The notes beneath the pieces were generated by a model. The model saw nothing but the letters and a program-made list of their open reading frames with translations. It made no database searches and had not been told where the DNA came from. Positions 1 through 7,747 of a DNA stretch of 64,000 nt are shown one piece after another. The first letter of the stretch is position 1. Each line of letters opens with the position of its first letter. The position numbers and the translations under genes were made by a program. Origin of the DNA: Castellaniella sp. S9 (lineage in GTDB: Bacteria; Pseudomonadota; Gammaproteobacteria; Burkholderiales; Burkholderiaceae_B); assembly GCF_027257175.1 (NCBI RefSeq), contig NZ_JAPFGD010000008.1:124001-188000 (forward strand), in the 5' to 3' direction.

Positions 1-97
1 GGCCCTCCGCCACCAGGCGCCTGCACAGGTGCGCACCCAGAAAGCCCGCGCCGCCGGCCACCAGCACCGGTCCGGACTGAGTCGAATGTCTATTCAT
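1..97 (-). CDS. NAD-dependent epimerase/dehydratase, N-terminal fragment
   Basis: Only the first 32 codons lie in the window; the rest is beyond the left edge. The translation begins MNRHSTQSG and runs into a glycine-rich Rossmann loop, GGAGFLGAHL (about residues 15-24), the NAD(P)-binding signature of extended short-chain dehydrogenases such as sugar-nucleotide epimerases. The start codon lies inside the end of the upstream glycosyltransferase gene (8-base overlap), so it is the last visible member of the minus-strand glycan operon. Its substrate is probably a nucleotide sugar by context, but nothing in this fragment shows which one. Confidence 0.75.
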   Translation of the reverse strand, partial: MNRHSTQSGPVLVAGGAGFLGAHLCRRLVAEG

Positions 98-1115
98 GCC
101 ATGCTCCTTCCTGTCGTACCCCGGTCAGCAGCGCCAGGACGCCGTTCCAATCGTCGACGAAACGCTCGATGGAAAAGCGCCGCAGCGCCGTATTCCTGGC
201 GGCGAGGCCCCACTGCCGGGCCAATGCCGGATCGTCGATGAGCTGGCGCATGCAATCCACCAGCCGATCGCGGCGACTGTCGACATAGCCCTCCACGCCG
301 TTGTCGATCACGTTCGGCAACTCGGTGGCGGCGATCCCGACGATGGGCATGCCCGCCATCATGGCCTCGACCAGGGACAAGCCGAGGCTGGCGTAGCGGA
401 TGGGCGAAAAGAAAAACCGGTACTGGGCCATATACGCCGGCACCTGCATGTTGGATATTTCCCCCAGGCCGCCCATGGCTTCCGACTGCATGCCGATCAG
501 GTCCAGCGGCACTCGCCGCGCGGCCCACTCGTAGAGGTCGGCGCCCACCCTTCTGCCCCGCCGCTGCAGGTGGTTGATGGCGGTGATGCCCCGCGCCAGT
601 TCGCCGGTGTAGAGGACGCCCGGCGGCGCGACGATGCCGTGCTCGATGACGCGCGTGCACACGCCGGGTGCCTGCCACATCAGCGCGTTGTGATGGGTGA
701 CGTGCACCAGGACGCCGTGCTCGTGCCGGAAAAAGTGCATGGTGTCGGTGGGGTGCGGCTCCGGCGGATTGTGTTCGATATAGGCGCAGGGCAGCGCCTG
801 CTGCTCCGGTGTCAGCAAGAGCAGCCGGTCCCGTTCGAAAGCGGCGCGCGATTGGTAGATCACGCAATCCAGCGCCTCGTGCCGCAGCTCGCACGCCGGT
901 ACCTGGCGCACATTGAGGCCCCAGGGTATTTTCGTGCCCAACGCGCCGTAGCCGGACGGATCGTCCGGCAGCCGCGGCACCACGAAGTCATGCGGCAGGC
1001 GGGTCAGGGAATAGAGATAATTGCCGTGCACGTGCCAGGTGAGGATCCGCAGGCGGCCGCTCGCGCCGGCTGCGCGCGGCGCGGGATCCGCCGGGGTGCA
1101 TGCCGGATCATGCAT
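90..1115 (-). CDS. Glycosyltransferase family 4 (GT-B fold)
   Basis: The product is a 341-residue glycosyltransferase. The C-terminal half carries the family 4 donor-binding pattern: RYASLGLSLVEAMMAGMP followed by GIAATELPNVIDNGVEGY, where the Glu of the E-x7-E-like motif holds the sugar nucleotide. The N-terminal half begins RILTWHVHGNYLYSLTRLPHDF, as in group 1 transferases. The open frame extends upstream, but the ATG at 1115 (MHDPACTP) overlaps the stop of the preceding GT9 gene by 8 bases and is the better start. No signal peptide or membrane span is seen, so it acts in the cytoplasm. It probably adds one sugar during assembly of a surface glycan; donor and acceptor are unknown. Confidence 0.82.
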   Translation of the reverse strand: MHDPACTPADPAPRAAGASGRLRILTWHVHGNYLYSLTRLPHDFVVPRLPDDPSGYGALGTKIPWGLNVRQVPACELRHEALDCVIYQSRAAFERDRLLLLTPEQQALPCAYIEHNPPEPHPTDTMHFFRHEHGVLVHVTHHNALMWQAPGVCTRVIEHGIVAPPGVLYTGELARGITAINHLQRRGRRVGADLYEWAARRVPLDLIGMQSEAMGGLGEISNMQVPAYMAQYRFFFSPIRYASLGLSLVEAMMAGMPIVGIAATELPNVIDNGVEGYVDSRRDRLVDCMRQLIDDPALARQWGLAARNTALRRFSIERFVDDWNGVLALLTGVRQEGAWHE

Positions 1116-2169
1116 GGCCGCCCTCTTTCGCCAGTTGGATCTGCGCCGCGCGCAGGACTTGCTCGGCATCGACGCGCGTGGCGCAGGGATGCCCGAGGAC
1201 CGGGCAACGGTCATGGGCGCAAGGTCGGCACGGCATGTCGGCATGGAGGACGGTATGCCGGGCGGTGTCCAGCGGTGCCCAGCGGCCCACGTCGCTGCCC
1301 GAGGCAATGACCACGCTGCGGGCGCGCACCGCGGCGGCGACGTGCGAGATGCCGGTGTCGTTGCAGATCAGCAGGGGTGCGCGCCCCAGCAGGCTGGCCA
1401 GGGTGCCGAGCTCGGTCATGCCGCCGAGATCCAGCGCCTGACGGCCGATCCCCGCGACCACCTCCGCGGTCAGCGGGCGTTCCGCGCGGCTGCCGGTGAC
1501 GGCGATCCGCCAGCCCTGGCCGGCCAGGCGCCGGCCGACCGCCGCGAAACGCGCCGGCGGCCAGCGGCGCGAGGCCAGGCGCGCGCCCGGATGCATGAAG
1601 ACCGTGCGGGCGGGATCGAAGCCGGTGCGCACCGCCAGGTCGTCGGCCTGCGCGTGATCCTCGGCATCGACGGGAAACTCCAGGCGTGCGTCCTCCCCTG
1701 CCGGCAAGCCCAGGTACTCCAGTAGCGCCAGATAACGCATGACTTCGGGCTGCCGGTCGGGCCAGGCCATCAGCAGCGGTGTGCGGCGCAGGCGGTCGGG
1801 CACGAAGCCCGCCCATTGCAAGGCCCCCAGGGCCTGGACGATGGCGTTGGATCGAGTGCCGCTGCCGTGCATCTGCAGGGCCAGGTCGAAGTGGCGGGCG
1901 CGCATCTCCCGGTAGAAATCGGGCAGCGCCGACAGGCGCGCCGCCTGTTCGGGAAAGCCGGGATCCCCAGGAAAATCCACCAGTTCATCGACGTAGCGGC
2001 CGAATCGCCCGATGCAGGGGCGTATGCTCTCGAGTCCGATCAAGGTGATCCGCGCACGCGGAGCCGCGCGCCGCAACGCCCTCAAGGCCGGCACGGCGCA
2101 CAGGAAATCGCCCAGGTTCAACGCGCGGAAAACCGCGATCCGCCGCGGCGCGGGCGACCATACGGCCAT
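1108..2169 (-). CDS. Glycosyltransferase family 9, heptosyltransferase-like
   Basis: This 353-residue protein resembles ADP-heptose:LPS heptosyltransferases. The N-terminus has the GT9 signature FRALNLGDFLCAVPALRAL, and the C-terminal domain has CNDTGISHVAAAV, the donor-binding loop. Close to the end is a cysteine cluster of spacing C-x2-C-x4-C-x6-C (CRPCAHDRC...HPC). The second GT9 of this operon has the same spacing, and some heptosyltransferases have a similar tail. The start at 2169 (MAVWSPAPRRIAVF) lies 5 bases past the stop of the GT2 gene; a longer open frame upstream overlaps that gene and is not used. It likely transfers a heptose or heptose-like sugar in the cytoplasm. Confidence 0.84.
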   Translation of the reverse strand: MAVWSPAPRRIAVFRALNLGDFLCAVPALRALRRAAPRARITLIGLESIRPCIGRFGRYVDELVDFPGDPGFPEQAARLSALPDFYREMRARHFDLALQMHGSGTRSNAIVQALGALQWAGFVPDRLRRTPLLMAWPDRQPEVMRYLALLEYLGLPAGEDARLEFPVDAEDHAQADDLAVRTGFDPARTVFMHPGARLASRRWPPARFAAVGRRLAGQGWRIAVTGSRAERPLTAEVVAGIGRQALDLGGMTELGTLASLLGRAPLLICNDTGISHVAAAVRARSVVIASGSDVGRWAPLDTARHTVLHADMPCRPCAHDRCPVLGHPCATRVDAEQVLRAAQIQLAKEGGHA

Positions 2170-2174
2170 CGGGC

Positions 2175-3299
2175 TCACGGCATCCCCCAGCCAAAACGCA
2201 GGATGCCCGCCATGCGCCAGAAAATGGACAGCGGCGGGATGAGCAAGGACGTCAGCAGCAGATCCGCCACGTTCCTGGAGTCCAGGGACGTGCCCTTGAG
2301 CCGGTGTGCGAAGAATCCCAGGCTCAGGGCCAGCCACAGCGCGGCGCACACACCGGCGATCATCGCCTCCCCCGACAACAGGGCCAGCACCGCGGCCGCC
2401 AGGCAGGCGGTGACCAGCAGGTAGAACCAGGGCGGGTGCTTGCGGATGCGGCGCCGGTACAGGCCGCGGTGCTTGCGATACAGCAGCACATCGAACATGA
2501 CTTTGCGCTGCATGGCCAGGCCGGCGGCAAACGGCGCGGGCCTCAAGGGATGATGGACGACGGCGCGAGGCGCCCAAGCGATCCGGCAGCCTTGCTCGAT
2601 GAGGGAAAAATGCAGATCGGAATCCTCGCGCCAGGCCAATCTGAAGCGCTCGTCGAAGCCGCCCACCGCCTCGAGCGCGTCGGTGCGCACGAAGCAATTG
2701 GCGGTTGCGAATTCCGCCAGCCGCAGGCCGCCGGCGTCTCTTTGCTGGTCGCTGGGCTTGTCGGGGATGGGCATGACGATGCGTCCCGTAGCGGCCGCGA
2801 CGCCGGAGGTCATGGATTCCAGGCCGGACTCGAGCCAGCCGGGATCGGGGATGGTGTCATCGTCGGTGAAGGCGATGACGGGGGCGAGCGCGGCGCGCCA
2901 GCCGGCGTTGCGCGCGCCGGCCGGCCCCTGTGTGGCCGTGACGGGCAGGTAGCGCAGGCCGGGCAATCCGCCCTGCTCCACCCCCGCGCGGAAACCGTCG
3001 ACGACCGTGCGGGTCGGCGCGCCGGGCTCATCGTCGCACACGATGACTTCATAGCGCTCGGGGGGCAGCGACTGGGCGGCCAGGGCCGCCAGGCAACGCC
3101 TCAACATCTCGGGGCGCCGGTAGGTCGGCACCACCACCGATACGCTGGGCGGACCGAGCCCGGGCCTGGCGCCCGCGGCGGGCGGCGTCCTGTCCGGCCT
3201 GCCGGCCAATGGCAGGTCGATGAGCGGCGTTCCCGCGGACGGGGCGGTCCCCTCCTCGGAGCGATGGCGAAAGAATAGCGTAGTGTCGGTAGCGAGCAT
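2175..3299 (-). CDS. Glycosyltransferase family 2, membrane-anchored
   Basis: The 374-residue product has a GT-A domain from about residue 50: SVVVPTYRRPEMLRRCLAAL, then VIVCDDE, the segment GPAGARNAGW and the metal-binding FTDDDTIPDPGW. After the catalytic domain come two hydrophobic stretches near residues 295-335 (YLLVTACLAAAVLALLSG and following) and another near residues 345-365, so the protein is probably tethered to the inner membrane. The start at 3299 has a good ribosome-binding site (GAAAGG, about 8 bases upstream). It sits between two GT9 genes in the same operon. The exact linkage made is unknown. Confidence 0.85.
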   Translation of the reverse strand: MLATDTTLFFRHRSEEGTAPSAGTPLIDLPLAGRPDRTPPAAGARPGLGPPSVSVVVPTYRRPEMLRRCLAALAAQSLPPERYEVIVCDDEPGAPTRTVVDGFRAGVEQGGLPGLRYLPVTATQGPAGARNAGWRAALAPVIAFTDDDTIPDPGWLESGLESMTSGVAAATGRIVMPIPDKPSDQQRDAGGLRLAEFATANCFVRTDALEAVGGFDERFRLAWREDSDLHFSLIEQGCRIAWAPRAVVHHPLRPAPFAAGLAMQRKVMFDVLLYRKHRGLYRRRIRKHPPWFYLLVTACLAAAVLALLSGEAMIAGVCAALWLALSLGFFAHRLKGTSLDSRNVADLLLTSLLIPPLSIFWRMAGILRFGWGMP

Positions 3300-3317
3300 G
3301 ATGTTTTCCTTTCGGAC

Positions 3318-4424
3318 TCAGGCCACCAGCGGCCTGCGGACATCGGCGACACGGCCGTCGAGCAATTCCAGCGCCGCCGCCACGACGGCTTGTGGCGCCA
3401 CGCCATCGAGGCAGGCGTGGGTGCCCTCCTTGCAGACGCTGCTATAGCAGTTCCGGCAGGACACATCCCGATAGAGCAGCCGGTGCGGCACCTGCCACGG
3501 AGTGTGCTGCGGATTGGTGAGGGCGTAGAGGTCGACGATCGGGGTCTGCACCGCGGCTGCGATGTGGACGGGCCCGGTGTTATTGGAAATCAACAGGCCG
3601 GCGTCCTCGATGAGGCAGGCCAGTTCGCCCAGGTGCAGCTTGCCCGCCAGATCGATGACATGATTGCGGGCGGTGCATTGTGCAAGGATGCCGCGCGTCA
3701 GCGGCGCCTCGTCCGCGCTGCCCGTGAGCAGGATCGGCAGTCCGCGGGACTTCAGCAGCGAAATGGCTTGGGCGTAGCGGGCGGGGCTGTACCGCCGCGA
3801 CATGGCGCTGGCGCCACAGTGCGCGACGATCCAGCCATCCGTGCGGGTCAGTCCGTGCGCCCGCAGGACCGCATGCAGGCTGCGGCGATCCTCGGCGCGT
3901 GTCGCAAAGGACAGGCGGGTGTCGGCGGGGCCGGCCGCGCCCACTGTGGCCACGAGGTCCAGCTGGCGCCGCACCTCGTGGCGCGCGGGACTCGCGGGTT
4001 CCGGGTCCCGCACCCAGTGACTCAAAAGCCGATAGGGGTTCTCGCGCGCATGGGCCAGAGCCAGCCGGATGCCGGCCAGGCGGCACATGAGGGCCGCGGG
4101 CAGCGCGCTTTGGCTATAGACGGTAAATATGACGGCCGCATCGAACGCCTGTGCGCGCAGGATCTCGATCATCCGGCGGTCCGCCGCGGGATCGTCCGCG
4201 GCATTCTTGACCCAGGGCGCGTCGTATTCGAGCGTGTGGTCCACCTCGGGCAGGAACGGCGCCAGCGCCGCTCCCGATCCCGATGCCAGCAATGTGATGC
4301 GCCTGTCCGGCACGGCGCCACGCAGCGCCCGGATGGCGGGCGTGGTCATGAGGACGTCGCCCATATTATCGAGGCGCACGCAGAGGATGCGGCGGGCCCG
4401 GGCCCAGTCTGTCGCCATGCTCAT
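3318..4424 (-). CDS. Glycosyltransferase family 9, heptosyltransferase-like (second copy)
   Basis: The 368-residue protein has the GT9 N-terminal pattern LCVRLDNMGDVLMTTPAIRAL, a middle segment WIVAHCGASAMSRRYSPARYA, and the C-terminal donor loop SNNTGPVHIAAAV. Its end carries the cysteine cluster CRNCYSSVC...HAC with the same spacing as the other GT9 of the operon, so the two are paralogues that have diverged elsewhere. The ATG at 4424 overlaps the stop of the phosphatase gene in an ATGA junction, which fixes the start and implies coupled translation. It likely transfers an ADP-activated heptose or a related sugar in the cytoplasm. Confidence 0.85.
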   Translation of the reverse strand: MSMATDWARARRILCVRLDNMGDVLMTTPAIRALRGAVPDRRITLLASGSGAALAPFLPEVDHTLEYDAPWVKNAADDPAADRRMIEILRAQAFDAAVIFTVYSQSALPAALMCRLAGIRLALAHARENPYRLLSHWVRDPEPASPARHEVRRQLDLVATVGAAGPADTRLSFATRAEDRRSLHAVLRAHGLTRTDGWIVAHCGASAMSRRYSPARYAQAISLLKSRGLPILLTGSADEAPLTRGILAQCTARNHVIDLAGKLHLGELACLIEDAGLLISNNTGPVHIAAAVQTPIVDLYALTNPQHTPWQVPHRLLYRDVSCRNCYSSVCKEGTHACLDGVAPQAVVAAALELLDGRVADVRRPLVA

Positions 4425-5038
4425 GCGGCGCCTCCGATGTCGGCTGGCGGGCACTGCGCGCCGATCCAGCGGCTGGCGCCGTCAAGGTCCGGCTCGATCC
4501 GTTCGGGCGTGCGCCAGGCACCGCGCAGCCATTCCGTTTCATGGCCGTTGTCCAGCAGGATGGTCCTGCAGCCCGCTCGTCTGCCGGCCTCCACGTCGTC
4601 CAGAATGTCGCCGACGAACCAGGATCTGGCGAGGTCGATGCAGTGCCGCTTCGCGGCGGCGCGCAAGAGTCCGGGCGCGGGCTTGCGGCAATCGCAGGCG
4701 CATGCATATCGCGCGAGAACGGCTTGGGGATGATGGGGGCAGTAATAAAAGCCGGCCAAAACGGCATGCACGCTCAGGAACATGGACTCGAGCCGCCGGC
4801 GCACCAGCAGCAGGTCCCGTGGGCTGGCCTTGCCCAGGCCGATGCCGGGCTGGTTGCTGATGATGATCAAGGGCAAACCCAGCCGACCCAGCCGACCCAG
4901 CCGGCACAGGCCCGCGCGCGCGCCGGGCGCGAAACGCATGCGGTCCGGATCCACGTTGTACGGCTCATCCTCCAGTACCGTGCCGTCCTTGTCCAGGAAA
5001 ACGGCCGGCTGTGGCCGGGTGTCCATCAAGGTCTTCAT
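4421..5038 (-). CDS. HAD-IIIA phosphatase, GmhB-like (heptose-bisphosphate phosphatase family)
   Basis: The 205-residue product has the HAD motifs in order: FLDKDGTVLEDEPYNVDP (nucleophile Asp and acid Asp), ISNQPGIGLGK (motif II), CRKPAPG (motif III Lys) and FVGDILDDVEAGRRAGC (motif IV). Between motifs II and III is CPHHP...CACDC, the zinc-binding Cys/His insert of D-glycero-D-manno-heptose 1,7-bisphosphate 7-phosphatase. GmhB removes the 7-phosphate in the cytoplasm during ADP-heptose synthesis. Two GT9 genes beside it support a heptose-related role, but the other ADP-heptose genes are not in the window. It overlaps its neighbours through ATGA junctions on both sides. A histidinol-phosphatase-like specificity cannot be excluded. 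Confidence 0.83.
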   Translation of the reverse strand: MKTLMDTRPQPAVFLDKDGTVLEDEPYNVDPDRMRFAPGARAGLCRLGRLGRLGLPLIIISNQPGIGLGKASPRDLLLVRRRLESMFLSVHAVLAGFYYCPHHPQAVLARYACACDCRKPAPGLLRAAAKRHCIDLARSWFVGDILDDVEAGRRAGCRTILLDNGHETEWLRGAWRTPERIEPDLDGASRWIGAQCPPADIGGAA

Positions 5039-6360
5039 CCCTGGCCTTTGTGTGCCTTGCCGTCCACCTGCGGCGGTCGCTGCACGGGATGGCGGTATGC
5101 GTAAGCGCGCGGATGAACCTGCGAGGGGGCGGTCCGGTGCGCCAAGGCCTCGAAGACCTCGGCGAGTTCCTCCCCTACCCTGCGCCACGTGAAGAGCTGG
5201 TTGGCGCGTCGCGCGCCGGCCAGCCCCATGCGGCGCGCAAGCGCCGGGTCCTGCGCCAGGATGGCCAGTTTCCCGGCCAGACGGTCCGGGTCTCGCGCTG
5301 GCACTAGAAATCCGGTGTCGCCGTCCGCGACGCTATAGCGGATTCCGCCGGTATCCGAGCCGACGACCGGCGTGGCGCAAGCCATGGCCTCCACGGGGGT
5401 GATGCCGAAGGGTTCGTACCAGGGCGTGGTCACGAACGCGTCCGCGGCGCAGTAGTAGCGCCTGAGCTGGTTGCGCCCCCGCCGGCCGGTGAATTCCACA
5501 TGCTCCAGCACGCCTTCCCGCCGGGCGACGTCCCGCAGCCGCCCGAGTTCAGGGGTGTCCTGCTCGCTGGGCGTACTGCTGTTGCCGCCCACCACGCAGA
5601 GGCGGGCGTCGATGCCGTGTCTGGCGCGCAGGCGCGCCAGCGCCTCGATCACATTGTCTATGCCTTTGCGCGGGACGATGCGGCCCAGCTGCAGCAGGTA
5701 GAACGCGTCGGGCCGCCAGCCGAGGCGGCGACGCGCCTCCCGCCTGTCCATGGGCGCCATTTCTTCGCTGTCGAAGCCGCAGGGCACCATGCTGATACGC
5801 GCGGGGTCGGCGCCGTACAGCTCGATGAGATCCGTCTTGTCCTGCGGGCACTCCGCAATGATGCGGTCGGCTTCGCCCACGATGCGGCCTTCGATCGCGA
5901 AACGGCTGTCTGGAAACCGGTCCGCCTGCGCCTGATGCCGGCGCCGCACCCGTCCCAGCGCATGGAAGGTGACCGCCAGCGGGATGCCGAAGCGGCGCGC
6001 GACCGGCATGGCGGCCATGGCGGACATGAAGAAATTGGCGTGGATGATGTCGTAAGGCTCCTCGGCGTCGAAATGGGCTTGCATGTAGCGGCTGAAATCG
6101 GCCATCAGCGGCAGCAGCTCCTCTTTCGGGAGATAGCGTGCCGGCCCGGCAGGCACGTGCACGATGCGCACCCCGTCGTCCCAGTCGATGGTGGGGGGCA
6201 GCGAGGGACTGTCCAGCCGGGTAAAGACATCGACGTGGTAGCCGCGGGCGCCCAATTGGCGGGCGACGTGGGCCACATAGATGTTCTGTCCGCCGCTGTC
6301 CACGCTGCCGGCAAGCGCCAGGGGCGACGCGTGTTCGCTCACGATTGCGATTCTTTGCAT
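5035..6360 (-). CDS. Glycosyltransferase family 4, sucrose-phosphate-synthase-like
   Basis: The 441-residue product starts RIAIVSEHASPLA and has GGQNIYVAHVARQLGARGY, the N-terminal pattern of sucrose-phosphate-synthase-like GT4 enzymes. It continues with ADRIIAECPQDK, then MVPCGFD, LQLGRIVPRKGIDNVIEAL, and the donor motif YEPFGITPVEAMACATPVVGSDTGGI. The start at 6360 (MQRIAIV) has GGAGAACAGGC just upstream, which rules out a longer reading. It is the first gene of the minus-strand glycan operon, so the operon promoter should lie in 6361-6622. It is cytoplasmic with no membrane segment. The family uses NDP-glucose or GDP-mannose donors; which applies here is unknown. Confidence 0.86.
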   Translation of the reverse strand: MQRIAIVSEHASPLALAGSVDSGGQNIYVAHVARQLGARGYHVDVFTRLDSPSLPPTIDWDDGVRIVHVPAGPARYLPKEELLPLMADFSRYMQAHFDAEEPYDIIHANFFMSAMAAMPVARRFGIPLAVTFHALGRVRRRHQAQADRFPDSRFAIEGRIVGEADRIIAECPQDKTDLIELYGADPARISMVPCGFDSEEMAPMDRREARRRLGWRPDAFYLLQLGRIVPRKGIDNVIEALARLRARHGIDARLCVVGGNSSTPSEQDTPELGRLRDVARREGVLEHVEFTGRRGRNQLRRYYCAADAFVTTPWYEPFGITPVEAMACATPVVGSDTGGIRYSVADGDTGFLVPARDPDRLAGKLAILAQDPALARRMGLAGARRANQLFTWRRVGEELAEVFEALAHRTAPSQVHPRAYAYRHPVQRPPQVDGKAHKGQG

Positions 6361-6510
6361 GCCTGTTCTCCGTTCTCTTTTCTGGGCCGGAACCGCTGCT
6401 GGAATCCCTGCAGGCAAGTCTGAGCCACGGTGATGTCGGGGGGTGACTCCAGGCCTACAGCAACTCCTGTGCCGGGCTCTGGGGGGCGCTTGCGGCGCGC
6501 GCCCGGCGGC

Positions 6511-6526
6511 GGGCATGCCGATTGCT
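6511..6526 (+). promoter_or_regulatory. Candidate sigma-54 (-24/-12) promoter
   Basis: The sequence gGGCAT-N5-TTGCT matches the -24/-12 consensus TGGCAC-N5-TTGCW. The GG doublet is at 6512-6513 and the GC at 6524-6525, with exactly 10 bases between them. The first base of the consensus (T) is G here. A transcript from it would start near 6537 and have about 85 bases of leader before the chimeric gene at 6623. A 16-base match in GC-rich DNA can arise by chance, so this is a candidate only. Confidence 0.35.
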
Positions 6527-6622
6527 TCCCGCTGGTGCGGCGGCGCGGCAACGATGCCGCGGTGGCCGGCGCCCACGTGGACCGACAGCAGCCGCCGCGT
6601 CTTGATCCAGCAGGAGAACCTG

Positions 6623-7642
6623 ATGAACATTGCGATAATCGGAACGGGATATGTGGGATTGGTGACGGCTGCGTGCTTCGCCCAGACGGGACAACACGTG
6701 CTCTGCTTCGACAAGGACCTGCGGAAAATAACGATGCTGCGCGGCGGCACCGTGCCGTTTCACGAACCGGGCCTGGAGGCGCTCGTCGTCGAGGGCCAGG
6801 CCAGCGGCCACCTGGCGTTTCGCTCGTCCCTGCGGGCGGGCGAGGGACTGGAGCGCGCCGACGTGATATTCCTGGCGATCGGCACGCCCACGGGTCCGGA
6901 CGGCCGCGCCGATCTCGATGATCTGCTGGATTGCGCGGGCCGCCTGGCGCGGATCCTCACCCGGGATGCCCTGGTCGTGGTCAAGTCCACCGCGCCCGTG
7001 GGGACGTGCCAGCGCATTCAGGATGTCCTGGATGCGCAGTCGCCGCATACGCCGCGCCCCAGGTTCGTCGTGGCATCAAATCCGGAATTCCTCGCCGAGG
7101 CCCGCGCGGTGGCGGATTTCCAGCACCCCGAACGCATCGTGATCGGCTGCGAGGACGAAGACGCATGCCGCGTGCTGCAGGAGGCCCGCTGGCTGGTGCG
7201 CAACGTTGAGCAGCGCTACGCCACCATCCAGCGCGTGGCCGAGGCCATTGTGCTGCGCCAGCGACGTTTCTTCGATTACGGCGACGTGGCCTTGCGCCCG
7301 CTGATGCTGCGCGAGGTGGCCGAGGACCTGGACATTCACGAATCGACGGTCTCGCGCGCCACCGCCAACAAATACATGATCACGCCACGCGGATTGTTTG
7401 AATTCCGCCACTTCTTCTCACGCGAGCTGGGCACCGAGGCCGGCGGCTCCTGCTCGGCCAACGCAGTGCGCGCCCTCATACGCGAACTGATCGACGCCGA
7501 GAACCCCGCCCAACCGCTGTCGGACGTGGATCTGCGACAGCAACTGACGCGTCACGGCATCGTCATGGCGCGGCGGACGGTCACCAAGTACCGCGGCCAA
7601 CTGAAGATCCCGGCCGTGGAGTTGCGCAGGACGCACGGTTGA
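6623..7642 (+). CDS. Chimeric protein: UDP-glucose dehydrogenase N-terminus fused to sigma-54 DNA-binding domain
   Basis: The 339-residue reading frame joins two unrelated proteins. Residues 1 to about 185 are the NAD-binding half of UDP-glucose 6-dehydrogenase: IAIIGTGYVGLVTAACFA (Rossmann loop), HEPGLE, VIFLAIGTPTGPDG, VVVKSTAPVGT and SNPEFLAEARAVADF. The central domain with the catalytic Cys and the UDP-binding domain are absent. Residues from about 186 are the C-terminus of RpoN: QEARWLVRNVEQR, the helix-turn-helix LREVAEDLDIHESTVSRATANKY, FEFRHFFSRELGTE and the RpoN box ARRTVTKYR at 316-324. The sigma-54 activator-binding region and most of the core-binding domain are missing. The join is in frame at about 7172-7189 with no stop. 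The ATG has AGGAG six bases upstream. Dehydrogenase activity is unlikely; promoter binding is possible. A deletion product or an assembly error is the alternative. Confidence 0.8.
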   Translation: MNIAIIGTGYVGLVTAACFAQTGQHVLCFDKDLRKITMLRGGTVPFHEPGLEALVVEGQASGHLAFRSSLRAGEGLERADVIFLAIGTPTGPDGRADLDDLLDCAGRLARILTRDALVVVKSTAPVGTCQRIQDVLDAQSPHTPRPRFVVASNPEFLAEARAVADFQHPERIVIGCEDEDACRVLQEARWLVRNVEQRYATIQRVAEAIVLRQRRFFDYGDVALRPLMLREVAEDLDIHESTVSRATANKYMITPRGLFEFRHFFSRELGTEAGGSCSANAVRALIRELIDAENPAQPLSDVDLRQQLTRHGIVMARRTVTKYRGQLKIPAVELRRTHG

Positions 7643-7668
7643 GGCCGGGCCGGACCGGACGGCGCTAG

Positions 7669-7681
7669 AATTCAAAAGCAA
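7669..7681 (+). promoter_or_regulatory. Ada-box-like operator upstream of ada
   Basis: The bases AAT-TCAAAA-GCAA fit the AAT-N6-GCAA pattern to which methylated Ada binds at E. coli ada and alkA. The site lies 67 bases before the ada start and 27 bases after the chimeric gene, where a promoter would be expected. It suggests that Ada activates its own operon after self-methylation. I see no convincing -35/-10 pair next to it. Confidence 0.45.
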
Positions 7682-7747
7682 GCTTCGGAGTGCGCCCGGT
7701 GTCCCCGGGCGCTATCGTGCCAGTACCGTAACGACCGGATCTGGATC

